This document shows positions 15,465 through 24,074 of a stretch of DNA of 43,296 nucleotides, piece after piece (within the stretch, counting starts at the first letter, position 1; each line of letters starts with the position of its first letter). The notes beneath the pieces are model-generated. The model was not told where the DNA came from, searched no databases, and saw only the letters and a program-made list of their open reading frames with translations. A program made the position numbers and the translations under genes. Source of the DNA: Micavibrio sp. (GTDB lineage: Bacteria; Pseudomonadota; Alphaproteobacteria; Micavibrionales; UBA9664); the NCBI GenBank assembly GCA_002699085.1, contig PAAR01000020.1, forward strand, positions 1-43,296, in the 5' to 3' direction.

Positions 15465-17408
15465 ATGTCTAAAGTTATTGGTATTGACCTCGGAACCACC
15501 AACTCATGCGTAGCATTAATGGATGGTGACAAACCCAAAGTAATCGAAAACGCTGAAGGTGCGCGTACAACCCCTTCTATTATAGCCTTTACAGATGATG
15601 GTGAACGTATTGTTGGACAACCAGCAAAACGTCAGGCTGTAACAAATCCAACAAAAACACTCTATGGTATTAAGCGCCTTATTGGCCGCCGATTCAAAGA
15701 TGCCGAAGTGCAAAAAATGAAAGACAATGCACCATTCAACATCGTTGAAGGTGATAATGGCGATGCATGGGTCGAAATTGATGGTGAAAAATATGCACCA
15801 TCTCAGATTTCTGCCATGGTCTTGAAGAAAATGAAAGAAACAGCAGAAGCACATCTTGGTGAAAAAGTAACCAAGGCTGTTATTACAGTGCCTGCGTATT
15901 TTAACGACTCACAACGTCAAGCAACCAAAGATGCTGGTAAAATTGCTGGTTTGGAAGTTGAACGTATTATCAACGAGCCAACAGCCGCAGCTCTTGCTTA
16001 TGGTTTAGATAAAAAAGATCACGGCGTTATTGCTGTATATGACCTTGGTGGTGGTACATTCGATGTATCTATCTTGGAAATTGGCGATGGTGTTTTTGAA
16101 GTAAAATCGACCAATGGTGATACATTCCTTGGTGGTGAAGACTTTGATGACCGTATCATTGACTATCTTGCTGATGAGTTCAAAAAATCTGACAGCATTG
16201 ATCTACGTAATGACAAAATGGCACTACAACGCTTAAAAGAAGCGGCGGAAAAAGCCAAGATTGAATTGTCATCTACCGCTCAAACTGAGATCAACTTGCC
16301 GTTTATCACAGCCGACCAATCTGGTCCTAAGCACTTAAACGTGAAGCTATCTCGTGCGAAACTTGAAAGCCTAGTTGAAGATTTGGTGAAACGCACAATC
16401 GCACCAATGAAGGCTGCCCTGAAAGATGCTGGCGTTAAAGCGGCTGACATTGACGATATCGTTCTTGTTGGTGGTATGACACGTATGCCAAAGATCATCG
16501 AAACTGTAAAAGAATTCTTTGGTAAAGAACCACATAAAGGTGTGAACCCTGATGAAGTTGTTGCCGATGGTGCGGCGATCCAAGGTGGCGTTCTACAAGG
16601 TGACGTGAAAGACGTTCTGCTTCTTGATGTGACACCTCTATCGCTTGGTATTGAAACACTGGGCGGGGTATTCACGCGATTGATTGAGCGTAATACAACC
16701 ATCCCAACCAAGAAGTCTCAAACATTCTCGACAGCCGAGGACAATCAAGGTGCGGTGACAATCCGTGTCTTCCAAGGAGAGCGTGAAATGGCCGCAGACA
16801 ATAAACCACTTGGTCAGTTTGATCTTGTTGGTATTCCTGCAGCACCACGTGGTGTTCCACAAATTGAGGTGACTTTTGACATTGATGCCAATGGTATCGT
16901 GCATGTGACAGCCAAAGATAAAGCGACGAATAAGGAACAACAAATCCGCATTCAAGCATCTGGTGGACTATCTGATGCCGATATCGAGCAAATGGTCAAA
17001 GATGCTGAAGCGAACGCTGAGACAGATAAAGAGCGTCGTGCCAATGTTGAAGCCAAAAACAATGCTGAAAGCATGATCCACTCTACAGAGAAAACGATCA
17101 AAGATCTCGGCGATCAAGTACCTGCTGAGGACAAAGACACTGTTGAATCAGCTATTGCTGAACTTAAAACAGCACTTGAAGGTGATGATGCTGAAGAGAT
17201 CAAGGCGAAGACAGAAGAATTGTCTCAGGCTGCCATGAAACTTGGTGAATTGGCTTATCGTAAAGCACAGGAAGAAGCGGCTGCTGAAGGCGCTGAAAAT
17301 CCTGAAGCACCAGAAGATGAAGTGCAAGACGCTGAAGTTGTCGATGCTGAATTTGAAGATGTCGATGACGAAGCAGATGATAAGAAAAAAGGCAAGAAAG
17401 CTTCTTAA
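15465..17408 (+). CDS. dnaK: Chaperone protein DnaK (Hsp70)
   Basis: 647-residue Hsp70 chaperone that binds unfolded segments in an ATP-driven cycle with DnaJ and GrpE. The ATPase domain begins with [58 protein letters not shown] and [10 protein letters not shown] are the other nucleotide-site motifs. The substrate domain contains [17 protein letters not shown] and the alpha lid ends in an acidic tail before [14 protein letters not shown] lies upstream of the ATG. A hairpin terminator follows the stop before dnaJ, which would keep dnaK above dnaJ. Confidence 0.98.
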   Translation: MSKVIGIDLGTTNSCVALMDGDKPKVIENAEGARTTPSIIAFTDDGERIVGQPAKRQAVTNPTKTLYGIKRLIGRRFKDAEVQKMKDNAPFNIVEGDNGDAWVEIDGEKYAPSQISAMVLKKMKETAEAHLGEKVTKAVITVPAYFNDSQRQATKDAGKIAGLEVERIINEPTAAALAYGLDKKDHGVIAVYDLGGGTFDVSILEIGDGVFEVKSTNGDTFLGGEDFDDRIIDYLADEFKKSDSIDLRNDKMALQRLKEAAEKAKIELSSTAQTEINLPFITADQSGPKHLNVKLSRAKLESLVEDLVKRTIAPMKAALKDAGVKAADIDDIVLVGGMTRMPKIIETVKEFFGKEPHKGVNPDEVVADGAAIQGGVLQGDVKDVLLLDVTPLSLGIETLGGVFTRLIERNTTIPTKKSQTFSTAEDNQGAVTIRVFQGEREMAADNKPLGQFDLVGIPAAPRGVPQIEVTFDIDANGIVHVTAKDKATNKEQQIRIQASGGLSDADIEQMVKDAEANAETDKERRANVEAKNNAESMIHSTEKTIKDLGDQVPAEDKDTVESAIAELKTALEGDDAEEIKAKTEELSQAAMKLGELAYRKAQEEAAAEGAENPEAPEDEVQDAEVVDAEFEDVDDEADDKKKGKKAS

Positions 17409-17422
17409 TCACTAAATAATGC

Positions 17423-17450
17423 GGGAGGGCTTTTGCCCTCCCCTTCTTCT
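17423..17450 (+). terminator. Terminator or attenuator between dnaK and dnaJ
   Basis: GGGAGGGC (17423-17430) pairs perfectly with GCCCTCCC (17435-17442) around a TTTT loop, followed by a pyrimidine-rich run (CTTCTTCTTCC) rather than a pure T tract. dnaJ begins 33 bases further on without an obvious promoter of its own, so partial read-through is expected. Confidence 0.75.
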
Positions 17451-17482
17451 TCCAATTACAAAAAGAGTTTAAAGAAACCATA

Positions 17483-18640
17483 ATGGCAAAAAGAGATTAT
17501 TACGATGTATTAGGCGTGTCTAAAAACGCCACAGCAGACGAGCTTAAAAAGGCCTATCGTAAAAAAGCGATGGAGTTTCACCCTGACCGCAACAAAGACG
17601 ATAAAACAGCTGAAGCAAAATTCAAAGAAGCTAATGAAGCTTATGATGTCTTAAAAGACGAACAGAAAAAAGCAGCTTATGACCGTTATGGCCATGGCGC
17701 ATTTGAACATGGCGGCATGGGCGGTGGTGCTGGCGGCTTTGGTGGCGGCGCAGGTGGTGCTGGTTTTGCTGATTTCGGTGACATCTTTGAGGAAATGTTC
17801 GGCGGCGGTGGCGCTCGTGGTGGTTTCGGTGGCGCAAGTCGTGGCGGCGCTATGCGTGGGTCTGATTTACAGATGTCAACTTCTGTGACGTTAGAAGACG
17901 CCTATAATGGCAAAGATATCACCATCAAGGTACCACGTGCCGAAAAATGTGATACTTGCTCAGGCTCTGGCGCAAAACCAGGCACAAAACCTGAGACATG
18001 TGGGACTTGTGGTGGTGCAGGCCGTGTCCGTGCTCAGCAAGGTTTCTTCACTATTGAGCGCACCTGTCATGTCTGTAATGGTGCAGGTCAAATAATTAAA
18101 GAAAAATGTAGTACTTGCCATGGCCAAGGCCGTGTCCAAAAAGAAAAAATGCTTAAAGTCTCCATCCCTGCAGGGGTTGAAGATGGCCGTCGCATTCGTT
18201 TACCTGGTGAGGGTGAAGCAGGCTTAAAAGGTGGCCCATCCGGCGATCTTTATGTTGTTATCAACATTAAACAAAATGACTTCTTTGAAAGAGAAGGCCC
18301 GCATTTATATTGCCGTGTGCCGGTACCCGTTTCAACAGCCGCTCTTGGTGGTACGATTGAGGTCCCAACCATTGAAGGTAAAAAATCATCGGTGAAAATT
18401 CCTGCTGGTACACAAACAGGTCAACAATTCCGCCTGCGTGGCAAAGGTATGAGCATCTTACGCTCATCCGCTCGAGGCGATATGTATATCGAGATATTCG
18501 TTGAAACACCTGTCAATTTGAATAAGAAGCAGGCTGACTTTATGAAACAGTTTGATGATCCGAAAAACTCGCCAAACTCACCAAAATCAAGTGCTTTCGT
18601 CAATAAAATGAAAGAGCTTTGGAACGATCTGACAGATTAG
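17483..18640 (+). CDS. dnaJ: Chaperone protein DnaJ (Hsp40)
   Basis: 385-residue type I J-domain co-chaperone that stimulates the DnaK ATPase. The J domain carries HPD in [11 protein letters not shown] Gly/Phe-rich linker covers about residues 70-130. Four CxxCxGxG zinc repeats follow: [24 protein letters not shown] and CSTCHGQG. The C-terminal peptide-binding domains include [20 protein letters not shown]. The stop is two bases from the end of a convergent transporter gene. Confidence 0.98.
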   Translation: MAKRDYYDVLGVSKNATADELKKAYRKKAMEFHPDRNKDDKTAEAKFKEANEAYDVLKDEQKKAAYDRYGHGAFEHGGMGGGAGGFGGGAGGAGFADFGDIFEEMFGGGGARGGFGGASRGGAMRGSDLQMSTSVTLEDAYNGKDITIKVPRAEKCDTCSGSGAKPGTKPETCGTCGGAGRVRAQQGFFTIERTCHVCNGAGQIIKEKCSTCHGQGRVQKEKMLKVSIPAGVEDGRRIRLPGEGEAGLKGGPSGDLYVVINIKQNDFFEREGPHLYCRVPVPVSTAALGGTIEVPTIEGKKSSVKIPAGTQTGQQFRLRGKGMSILRSSARGDMYIEIFVETPVNLNKKQADFMKQFDDPKNSPNSPKSSAFVNKMKELWNDLTD

Positions 18641-18642
18641 CC

Positions 18643-19548
18643 CTATAGGCTTTCATCTTCCTTGAGTGCTTTTGCCACTGTCGTAAACGCTATGGTGACA
18701 GCGCACAACACTACAATAACGGCACCAATAAACATGGCTTGATCTGGATACTCACCTAAAATCAACACGGCAAATAAAATAGCATAAGCTGGCTCCATCA
18801 TTGTCAACACACTGGCCTTTGTTGCACTTACATGCCGTAATGACCAAAAGTAAATCGAATGCCCAACGGCGGTCGTCAGCACGCCCAATATCAATAACTT
18901 GCCAAAGGAAATCATAGATAAATCAAAGAAAGACGTAACGCCTGTTAAACCTAGAGGAAGTAGCAATAAAGCACCGTAGAAGAATTGGGCGGTCATACAA
19001 TCAAGCGTATCTTCTTCAATTAAGATTGTGCGGTTAAGTAAAGCAAGCGCAGCATATCCTGCTGAGACAGCCACACCGTAGACCCAAATCAAGGGCTGTA
19101 TGGTGCCAACATGAAACGCCATTGTAATAATAAGAGCCAATGTGCCAAAAACGGCTACTAAAACCGTTCTCATACGTGGTTTTTCTTTAACAATGAACGG
19201 CTCCACCACCGCCACTAAGAACACAAAACTGGCATGAAATATAATAGCCATGGCAATTGTCGACATCTGTATTACTTTAAAAAAGGCGACCCAATGAACG
19301 GCTAATAAAATACCGCATACTATATTTTTCCATGCGAGATGTTTATTCCATTGAATTGCGCCAATGCCATGCCGATAAAAATACACCCCTGCCAAAGCAA
19401 TACAAGCAATCGCCATCCGCCAAAAAGTCAGATTATACGCATCAGCTTCAACCACCTTGCCAAACAAACCAGAAAAACCCCACAGCATCACCGCAACGTT
19501 AAGAATTAATAGGACAAAAAGCTCATGTGGTTTTTCTTTTGTAAGCAT
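18643..19548 (-). CDS. EamA-family (DMT) transporter
   Basis: 301-residue membrane protein with about ten hydrophobic helices in two EamA repeats, the drug/metabolite transporter architecture. Signatures are VMLWGFSGLFGK and FWRMAIACIAL at the start of repeat one and LTTAVGHSIYFWSLRHVSATKASVLTMMEPAYA in repeat two (the second-repeat family motif, ending in a helix LILGEYP). The substrate is unknown; relatives export amino acids, nucleosides or metabolites. It starts immediately after the DUF486 gene stop, so the two small membrane genes form an operon. Confidence 0.88.
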   Translation of the reverse strand: MLTKEKPHELFVLLILNVAVMLWGFSGLFGKVVEADAYNLTFWRMAIACIALAGVYFYRHGIGAIQWNKHLAWKNIVCGILLAVHWVAFFKVIQMSTIAMAIIFHASFVFLVAVVEPFIVKEKPRMRTVLVAVFGTLALIITMAFHVGTIQPLIWVYGVAVSAGYAALALLNRTILIEEDTLDCMTAQFFYGALLLLPLGLTGVTSFFDLSMISFGKLLILGVLTTAVGHSIYFWSLRHVSATKASVLTMMEPAYAILFAVLILGEYPDQAMFIGAVIVVLCAVTIAFTTVAKALKEDESL

Positions 19549-19908
19549 TTATACGCCTTTCGGAGCTGAAAAAATGAAATATGCACCTAACGCAATAAAT
19601 ACGAAGCCGCCTATATGATGAAAAGTTATTTTTTCACCTAAATATAAAATTGAAAAAGCAACAAAGACAGTTAATGTCACCACCTCTTGTATCGTCTTGA
19701 GTTCTGCTGCTGTGTACACTTGATATCCTATACGGTTTGCTGGTACAGCAAAACAATACTCAAACAACGCTATCCCCCAAGAGACAATAACAACAATCCA
19801 TAAAGCATGATGCGAGAACTTTAAATGGCCATACCATGCAAACATCATAAAGACATTTGAAATGCCAAGCATAATAATGGGCAAAATATATGACCAAGAC
19901 GCTATCAT
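19549..19908 (-). CDS. DUF486 (DMT-superfamily) small membrane protein
   Basis: 119-residue protein with four predicted helices, matching from memory the DUF486/COG3169 family related to small multidrug-resistance proteins. Typical elements are the early helix with NVFMMFAWYGHLK, the AVPANRIGY segment and the LKTIQEVVTLTVFVAFSILYLGE stretch. The function of the family is not established. The stop codon abuts the EamA gene start, and the start lies 38 bases after dnaB on the same strand, so dnaB read-through may drive both. Confidence 0.85.
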   Translation of the reverse strand: MIASWSYILPIIMLGISNVFMMFAWYGHLKFSHHALWIVVIVSWGIALFEYCFAVPANRIGYQVYTAAELKTIQEVVTLTVFVAFSILYLGEKITFHHIGGFVFIALGAYFIFSAPKGV

Positions 19909-19946
19909 GTGATTATGGTATGTGCGTCGCCGCCTACAAGCAAGTG

Positions 19947-21419
19947 TTACCCGCTATGGTGCGTGTCTAAATCAGTAAAGCGTGTGTAGTTACCATCAAA
20001 GAAGGTCTCAATTGTACCGATAGGACCATGACGTTGCTTGGCAACAATGACCTCAGCCTTATTGGCTGTCCGCTGTAACTTCTTTGTCCATTCGTCATAT
20101 TTTTCAATCTGTTCTTCGTCAGGCTTCAAACGAGATAGATAATATTCTTCACGATACAGAAACATCACAACATCGGCATCTTGCTCAATCGAACCAGATT
20201 CCCGTAAGTCTGAGAGCTGTGGACGTTTATCCTCACGACTTTCCACCGCACGAGAAAGCTGCGATAGCGCCACAACGGGGACCTGTAATTCCTTGGCCAA
20301 ACCTTTGAGACCACGGGTAATTTCAGAGACCTCGTTCACACGGCTGGTCTGTGATTGCTGCGTCCCACTGCCTGATAGGAGCTGTAAATAGTCAATCACG
20401 ATCATGCCAAGGTTATGCTGACGTTTCAAACGGCGTGCACGTGCCCTTACAGCACCAATACTTAAACCTGGTGTGTCATCGATATAAAGTGGTACTGCAC
20501 TTAACTCACGACTAGCTGAAACAAATTTTTGAAAGTCAGACTCTTGGATATCGCCACGGCGAATGCGATCACCTGAGATATTCGACACATCAGCTAAAAT
20601 ACGACCCGCTAACTGATCGGAAGACATCTCCAGCGAGAAGAAACCAACAACAGCACCTTCTTTACCACCTGATTTTGCGTAAGCTTTAGCTGCCTCATAA
20701 GCCATTTTTGTGGCGAGTGCTGTTTTACCCATAGAAGGACGTGCCGCCAAAATGAGAAGGTCAGAGCCTTGCAGACCGCCAAGTTTTTTATCCAGATCAC
20801 GTAGACCTGTAGTGACACCAGTGACTTGGCCTTCGGCCTGAAACGCTTTTTCAGCATGTTCAATAGCCACCAACACAGAGTCACGCAAAGTCACAAAGCC
20901 TTTTTGCGCTTCACCAGTTTCTGCCAATTTAAATAATTGCGATTCTGCTGTTTCTAAACAATCCTGTGCACTGACTTCTAAGGTTAAATTTGCCGCCTCC
21001 AACATCGTGCCATCCCCAAAGCGAATGAGTTCACGGCGCATATGCAAATCTCTTAGTACAGAAGCATATTCAGGGGCATTGACTGTGGTAATAACATGTT
21101 CGGCCAAATCGAATAAATACTCAGCGCCGCCGACTTTTTCTAAATCTTCATCCTTTTCAAAATAGCTTTTTAATGTAGGCGCAGATGCCGTTTGCCCCCG
21201 TTCATACAATTTCAAAATGGCTTCATAAATACGGGCATGTGCCCCCGCATAAAAGTGATGCGGCTTCAAGCCATCTGAGACACGTTCAATTGACTGGTTA
21301 TCGGTCAACATCGCCCCTAACAGGGCTTGCTCTATTTCTAAATTATACGGTAATTTTTTTGCTACCGACTGGTCATCTTCCTTAGAAGCGCCCTCTTTTA
21401 AACTCACAACTTTATTCAT
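19947..21419 (-). CDS. dnaB: Replicative DNA helicase DnaB
   Basis: 490-residue hexameric replicative helicase. The N-terminal domain (LPYNLEIEQALLGAMLTDN) interacts with primase; the RecA-like motor carries Walker A AARPSMGKT at about residues 225-233, FFSLEMSSDQLAGRIL, the Walker B-like strand MIVIDYLQLLSG, and motif 4 around LSQLSRAVESREDKRPQLSDLRESG. No intein interrupts it. Placement after rpsF-rpsR-rplI is common in alphaproteobacteria; here the rplI terminator separates them. Confidence 0.98.
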   Translation of the reverse strand: MNKVVSLKEGASKEDDQSVAKKLPYNLEIEQALLGAMLTDNQSIERVSDGLKPHHFYAGAHARIYEAILKLYERGQTASAPTLKSYFEKDEDLEKVGGAEYLFDLAEHVITTVNAPEYASVLRDLHMRRELIRFGDGTMLEAANLTLEVSAQDCLETAESQLFKLAETGEAQKGFVTLRDSVLVAIEHAEKAFQAEGQVTGVTTGLRDLDKKLGGLQGSDLLILAARPSMGKTALATKMAYEAAKAYAKSGGKEGAVVGFFSLEMSSDQLAGRILADVSNISGDRIRRGDIQESDFQKFVSASRELSAVPLYIDDTPGLSIGAVRARARRLKRQHNLGMIVIDYLQLLSGSGTQQSQTSRVNEVSEITRGLKGLAKELQVPVVALSQLSRAVESREDKRPQLSDLRESGSIEQDADVVMFLYREEYYLSRLKPDEEQIEKYDEWTKKLQRTANKAEVIVAKQRHGPIGTIETFFDGNYTRFTDLDTHHSG

Positions 21420-21500
21420 ATCTTAAAGCTATACTGTTCTTTTGAAAAAACGCAAGAAATGCCTGCAGCCACCCTGTGAATAGCGGGGATGAAATCACCA

Positions 21501-21530
21501 TAAAAAAACCCCGAACAATGTCGGGGTTTT
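21501..21530 (-). terminator. Intrinsic terminator of the rpsF-rpsR-rplI operon
   Basis: AAAACCCCGA (21505-21514) pairs with TCGGGGTTTT (21521-21530) around a six-base loop, a perfect 10-bp stem. Read on the minus strand it runs into a T tract (complement of the A run at 21502-21508). It begins 26 bases after the rplI stop, upstream of dnaB. Confidence 0.9.
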
Positions 21531-21555
21531 AAAATCTTTAAATATTGAACGAAAC

Positions 21556-22272
21556 TTACTCTTCTTCTGAAGCTGTTTCTTCAGTCGCCTCGGCTGCTGC
21601 CGCTTCTTCTTCAGCTTTCGCTGCTTTCTTTGCTGCTGCTTTAGCATCCTTTTCAGCTTGCTCTTCAGCCGCTTGCGCTTCTGCTTCTTCTGCTGCTTTT
21701 TTCGCTTTCAAGGCTGAATCATCAAGAAGGCTTTCTTCTAGTTCCTCAGTTTTTTCTTGAACAGTTACATCACCGGCAGCAACAAGTGCTTTACCAGTTT
21801 TAAGCTGAATAGCTGCCTCGTCTTCAGAACGAGCAATATTAAGCTGAACAGGTACAACAACTTCTGGGTGCAAAACGATGTTTACAGAAAACAAGCCAAT
21901 TGATTTGAAGCTTTGATTTAGATCAACTTGGCCACGACGAATAGAAACATCTTTTGTTGCAATAGCTTCAGCAATATCAGTCGCTGTGATACCACCGTAA
22001 AGCTGACCACCCTCAGACGCTTGACGAATAAGATTAACGGTCAAACCTTCAAGTTTTTTCGCTACTTTTTCAGCTTCTTTACGCTTTTCAGCATTTACTT
22101 TTTCAATCGCTGCTTTTTCTTTTTCAAAATAAGCAATGTTTTCGTTTGTTGCACGAAGTGCCTTACCCTGAGGTAAAAGGAAATTACGTGCATAACCAGG
22201 TTTCACAGAAACTGTATCTCCGATCACACCAAGGTTTTCAACTTTTTCTAATAAAATAACTTGAACAGACAT
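21556..22272 (-). CDS. rplI: 50S ribosomal protein L9 with long charged tail
   Basis: 238-residue L9, longer than the usual ~150 residues. The N-terminal rRNA-binding domain is standard (VILLEKVENLGVIGDTVSVKPGYARNFLLPQGKA), followed by the connecting helix and the C-terminal domain (YGGITATDIAEAI, HPEVVVPVQLNI). About 70 extra residues at the C-terminus are almost only A, E and K (KAAEEAEAQAAEEQAEKDAK), probably a long helix or disordered tail. Part of the extension is common in alphaproteobacteria. It begins three bases after rpsR. Confidence 0.97.
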   Translation of the reverse strand: MSVQVILLEKVENLGVIGDTVSVKPGYARNFLLPQGKALRATNENIAYFEKEKAAIEKVNAEKRKEAEKVAKKLEGLTVNLIRQASEGGQLYGGITATDIAEAIATKDVSIRRGQVDLNQSFKSIGLFSVNIVLHPEVVVPVQLNIARSEDEAAIQLKTGKALVAAGDVTVQEKTEELEESLLDDSALKAKKAAEEAEAQAAEEQAEKDAKAAAKKAAKAEEEAAAAEATEETASEEE

Positions 22273-22275
22273 GGT

Positions 22276-22563
22276 TTAGTCCTCTTCTCTTGCTACGTAA
22301 GGAAGCAACGCCATAAAACGAGCACGTTTAATCGCTTGCGCTAATTTACGTTGTTTCTTCAATGATACATTCGTAATACGTGATGGAAGCATTTTACCGC
22401 CATCAGAAATAAAACGACCTAAAGTACGTGTGTCTTTCCAGTCAATTTTCGGTGCATCTTCACCAGAAAACGGACAAGATTTACTACGTTTAAAAAATGA
22501 TTTTTTATCAGATGAATCTCTAGATGAAGAGTCTCTTGATGATGAATCTTTATTATAAGCCAT
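22276..22563 (-). CDS. rpsR: 30S ribosomal protein S18 with Ser/Arg/Asp repeat leader
   Basis: 95-residue S18. The conserved body starts at [17 protein letters not shown] and contains [35 protein letters not shown]-type S18 sequence ending in LLPYV. The first ~20 residues are an unusual low-complexity stretch with SSSRDSS repeated. Its ATG shares one base with the rpsF stop (22563), giving tight coupling. Confidence 0.96.
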   Translation of the reverse strand: MAYNKDSSSRDSSSRDSSDKKSFFKRSKSCPFSGEDAPKIDWKDTRTLGRFISDGGKMLPSRITNVSLKKQRKLAQAIKRARFMALLPYVAREED

Positions 22564-22889
22564 TACGCAGCCTCCACTTTTTGTACTGATGCGTCTTTAG
22601 AAAGAGCATCTAATTTAATTGTTAAACTACGCACAACATCTTCATTGAAACGCATGATACGCTCCATTTCCAACAAGGCTGTTGGTGGTGTATCAAGTTC
22701 CATAAGAACATAATGCCCTTTTTTCTGCTTGTTGATGCGGTATGCGAAAGATTTAAGACCCCAGTTTTCAGTCTTATGAATTTTTCCACCATTATCTGTA
22801 ATGATTTTTTGTAGGTCTTTTGTCAGTGTTTCAACAGCTTGTGTTGATAATTCCTGACGAGCAATAAAGACGCATTCGTAAAATGCCAT
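22563..22889 (-). CDS. rpsF: 30S ribosomal protein S6
   Basis: 108-residue S6, which binds S18 and the central domain of 16S rRNA. Signatures are [13 protein letters not shown] at the start, [25 protein letters not shown] and [23 protein letters not shown] precedes the ATG. It is first in rpsF-rpsR-rplI. Its 118-base leader holds a promoter with a dyad over the -10 and a small hairpin (ATGCTC, TTAT, GAGCGT at about 22910-22926) near the RBS, a plausible place for autoregulation, though I could not match the known S6:S18 RNA motif. Confidence 0.97.
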   Translation of the reverse strand: MAFYECVFIARQELSTQAVETLTKDLQKIITDNGGKIHKTENWGLKSFAYRINKQKKGHYVLMELDTPPTALLEMERIMRFNEDVVRSLTIKLDALSKDASVQKVEAA

Positions 22890-22960
22890 CGTATTTTCTC
22901 CTTTTGGTTATGCTCTTATGAGCGTAGCTGATATCACCATGACACCAGCAAGGTTATGTT

Positions 22961-22997
22961 GTGGCCTTATATAGACCACTTTTCAAAGCCTTTGCAA
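22961..22997 (-). promoter_or_regulatory. Putative rpsF promoter with dyad over the -10
   Basis: On the minus strand TTGCAA (22997-22992), an 18-base spacer and TATATA (22973-22968) form a moderate sigma-70 promoter. The -10 is centred in an imperfect palindrome, GTGG-(T)-CT...AG-(G)-CCAC at 22961-22979, which could be an operator or a hairpin at the 5' end of the message. Confidence 0.45.
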
Positions 22998-23007
22998 GCT
23001 TTTTTTA

Positions 23008-24003
23008 TCAAAGTTTTTCCAACACATTCACAAGATTAAGTGCGATACCTTTATGAATATTGTCAAAGCATATCCAAAGACATAGACCATTCTCGCCAGC
23101 ACTATCTTCACGGATACGAGAAACATAGACGTCATCTTCGCCGTTTATTTCCTCTGGTGTCATATATTCAAGTTCTTCATTCTCAAGATCAATCACTGTA
23201 ATACCACGTGTTTGGCGCAATGCTTCAATCGCCTCCATCGCCGAGATTTCATTATCACAATCAATATGTACCATCGCAGAATGCCCAACAAAAACGGGTA
23301 CACGGACAGAGCTAATCGTAATACCCATTTTACCTTTTAGAATTTTCTTCGTTTCACCTTTAATCTGGAATTCATCCTCTGTGCCACGATCATCCATAAA
23401 AGCACTCGTTTGTGGCAATAGGTTAAAAGCAATTTGTTTCGGGAATTCTGTGTTCTGAAGAGGATTGGCCATAAAAATTGAACGTGTTTGATTAAACAAT
23501 TCATCCATAGCCCGCTGTCCTTCTGCTGATACTGATTGCAAAATTGTTGCATGAATGCGGTTGATTTGTGCTTTGGCATGAATTGGCGCAAGGGCAGCGG
23601 CTAAACCAACCACCGCCGGATGAGGCACCGCAATCATACCATTATGAGTCTCTATATCAGCCGCATTCACATCTGAAACGATAAGCGGCACATCAGGATC
23701 CATTCTAAAAGCCGAAGAACCATCAATAAAAACAGCCCCCGCTGCTTTTACTTTCATTGCAATCTCTTTAGAAACTTTGGTACCTGCCAAATTAATAACG
23801 ATATTTGTTTTAGAAAAATCAAAGCCTTCTAATTTCACAACAGGCAACTCGCCCTCTTCACCATAGGTAACCACTTGCCCCGTTTGAGCCATAACATCCA
23901 CAGCATATAGCGCATCCGTTTTTACATTTCTTTCTTCGATAACAGCTAAAAGCTCACGACCAATATGGTTAGCAGCGCCGATAACAGCAATTTTATGTGA
24001 CAT
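23008..24003 (-). CDS. Aspartate-semialdehyde dehydrogenase homologue lacking the catalytic cysteine (USG-1-like)
   Basis: 331-residue protein with the aspartate-semialdehyde dehydrogenase fold: NADP-binding start KIAVIGAANHIGRELL, the phosphate-binding segment FIDGSSAFRMDPDVPLIVSDVN, and the late motifs RVPVFVGHSAMVH and DNIHKGIALN. The active-site segment, ANPNCST in true Asd, reads AVPHPAVVG (about residues 125-133), so the nucleophilic cysteine is replaced, as in E. coli USG-1. The enzymatic reaction is therefore unlikely, and the role is unknown. AAAGGAG is a strong RBS. It is divergent from the histidine kinase gene and upstream of the ribosomal operon. Confidence 0.82.
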   Translation of the reverse strand: MSHKIAVIGAANHIGRELLAVIEERNVKTDALYAVDVMAQTGQVVTYGEEGELPVVKLEGFDFSKTNIVINLAGTKVSKEIAMKVKAAGAVFIDGSSAFRMDPDVPLIVSDVNAADIETHNGMIAVPHPAVVGLAAALAPIHAKAQINRIHATILQSVSAEGQRAMDELFNQTRSIFMANPLQNTEFPKQIAFNLLPQTSAFMDDRGTEDEFQIKGETKKILKGKMGITISSVRVPVFVGHSAMVHIDCDNEISAMEAIEALRQTRGITVIDLENEELEYMTPEEINGEDDVYVSRIREDSAGENGLCLWICFDNIHKGIALNLVNVLEKL

Positions 24004-24074
24004 AGTTTCTCCTTTAAGGCTTCAAGGTACAAAATACGGTTTCTTTCATGAATCACAAGAGGTAAACTACAGAA

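Noticed and set aside
22890-22960. The known S6:S18-binding RNA motif in the rpsF leader
   Set aside because: A small hairpin is present near the RBS, but I could not match the conserved loop and bulge of that motif, so I describe only the hairpin.
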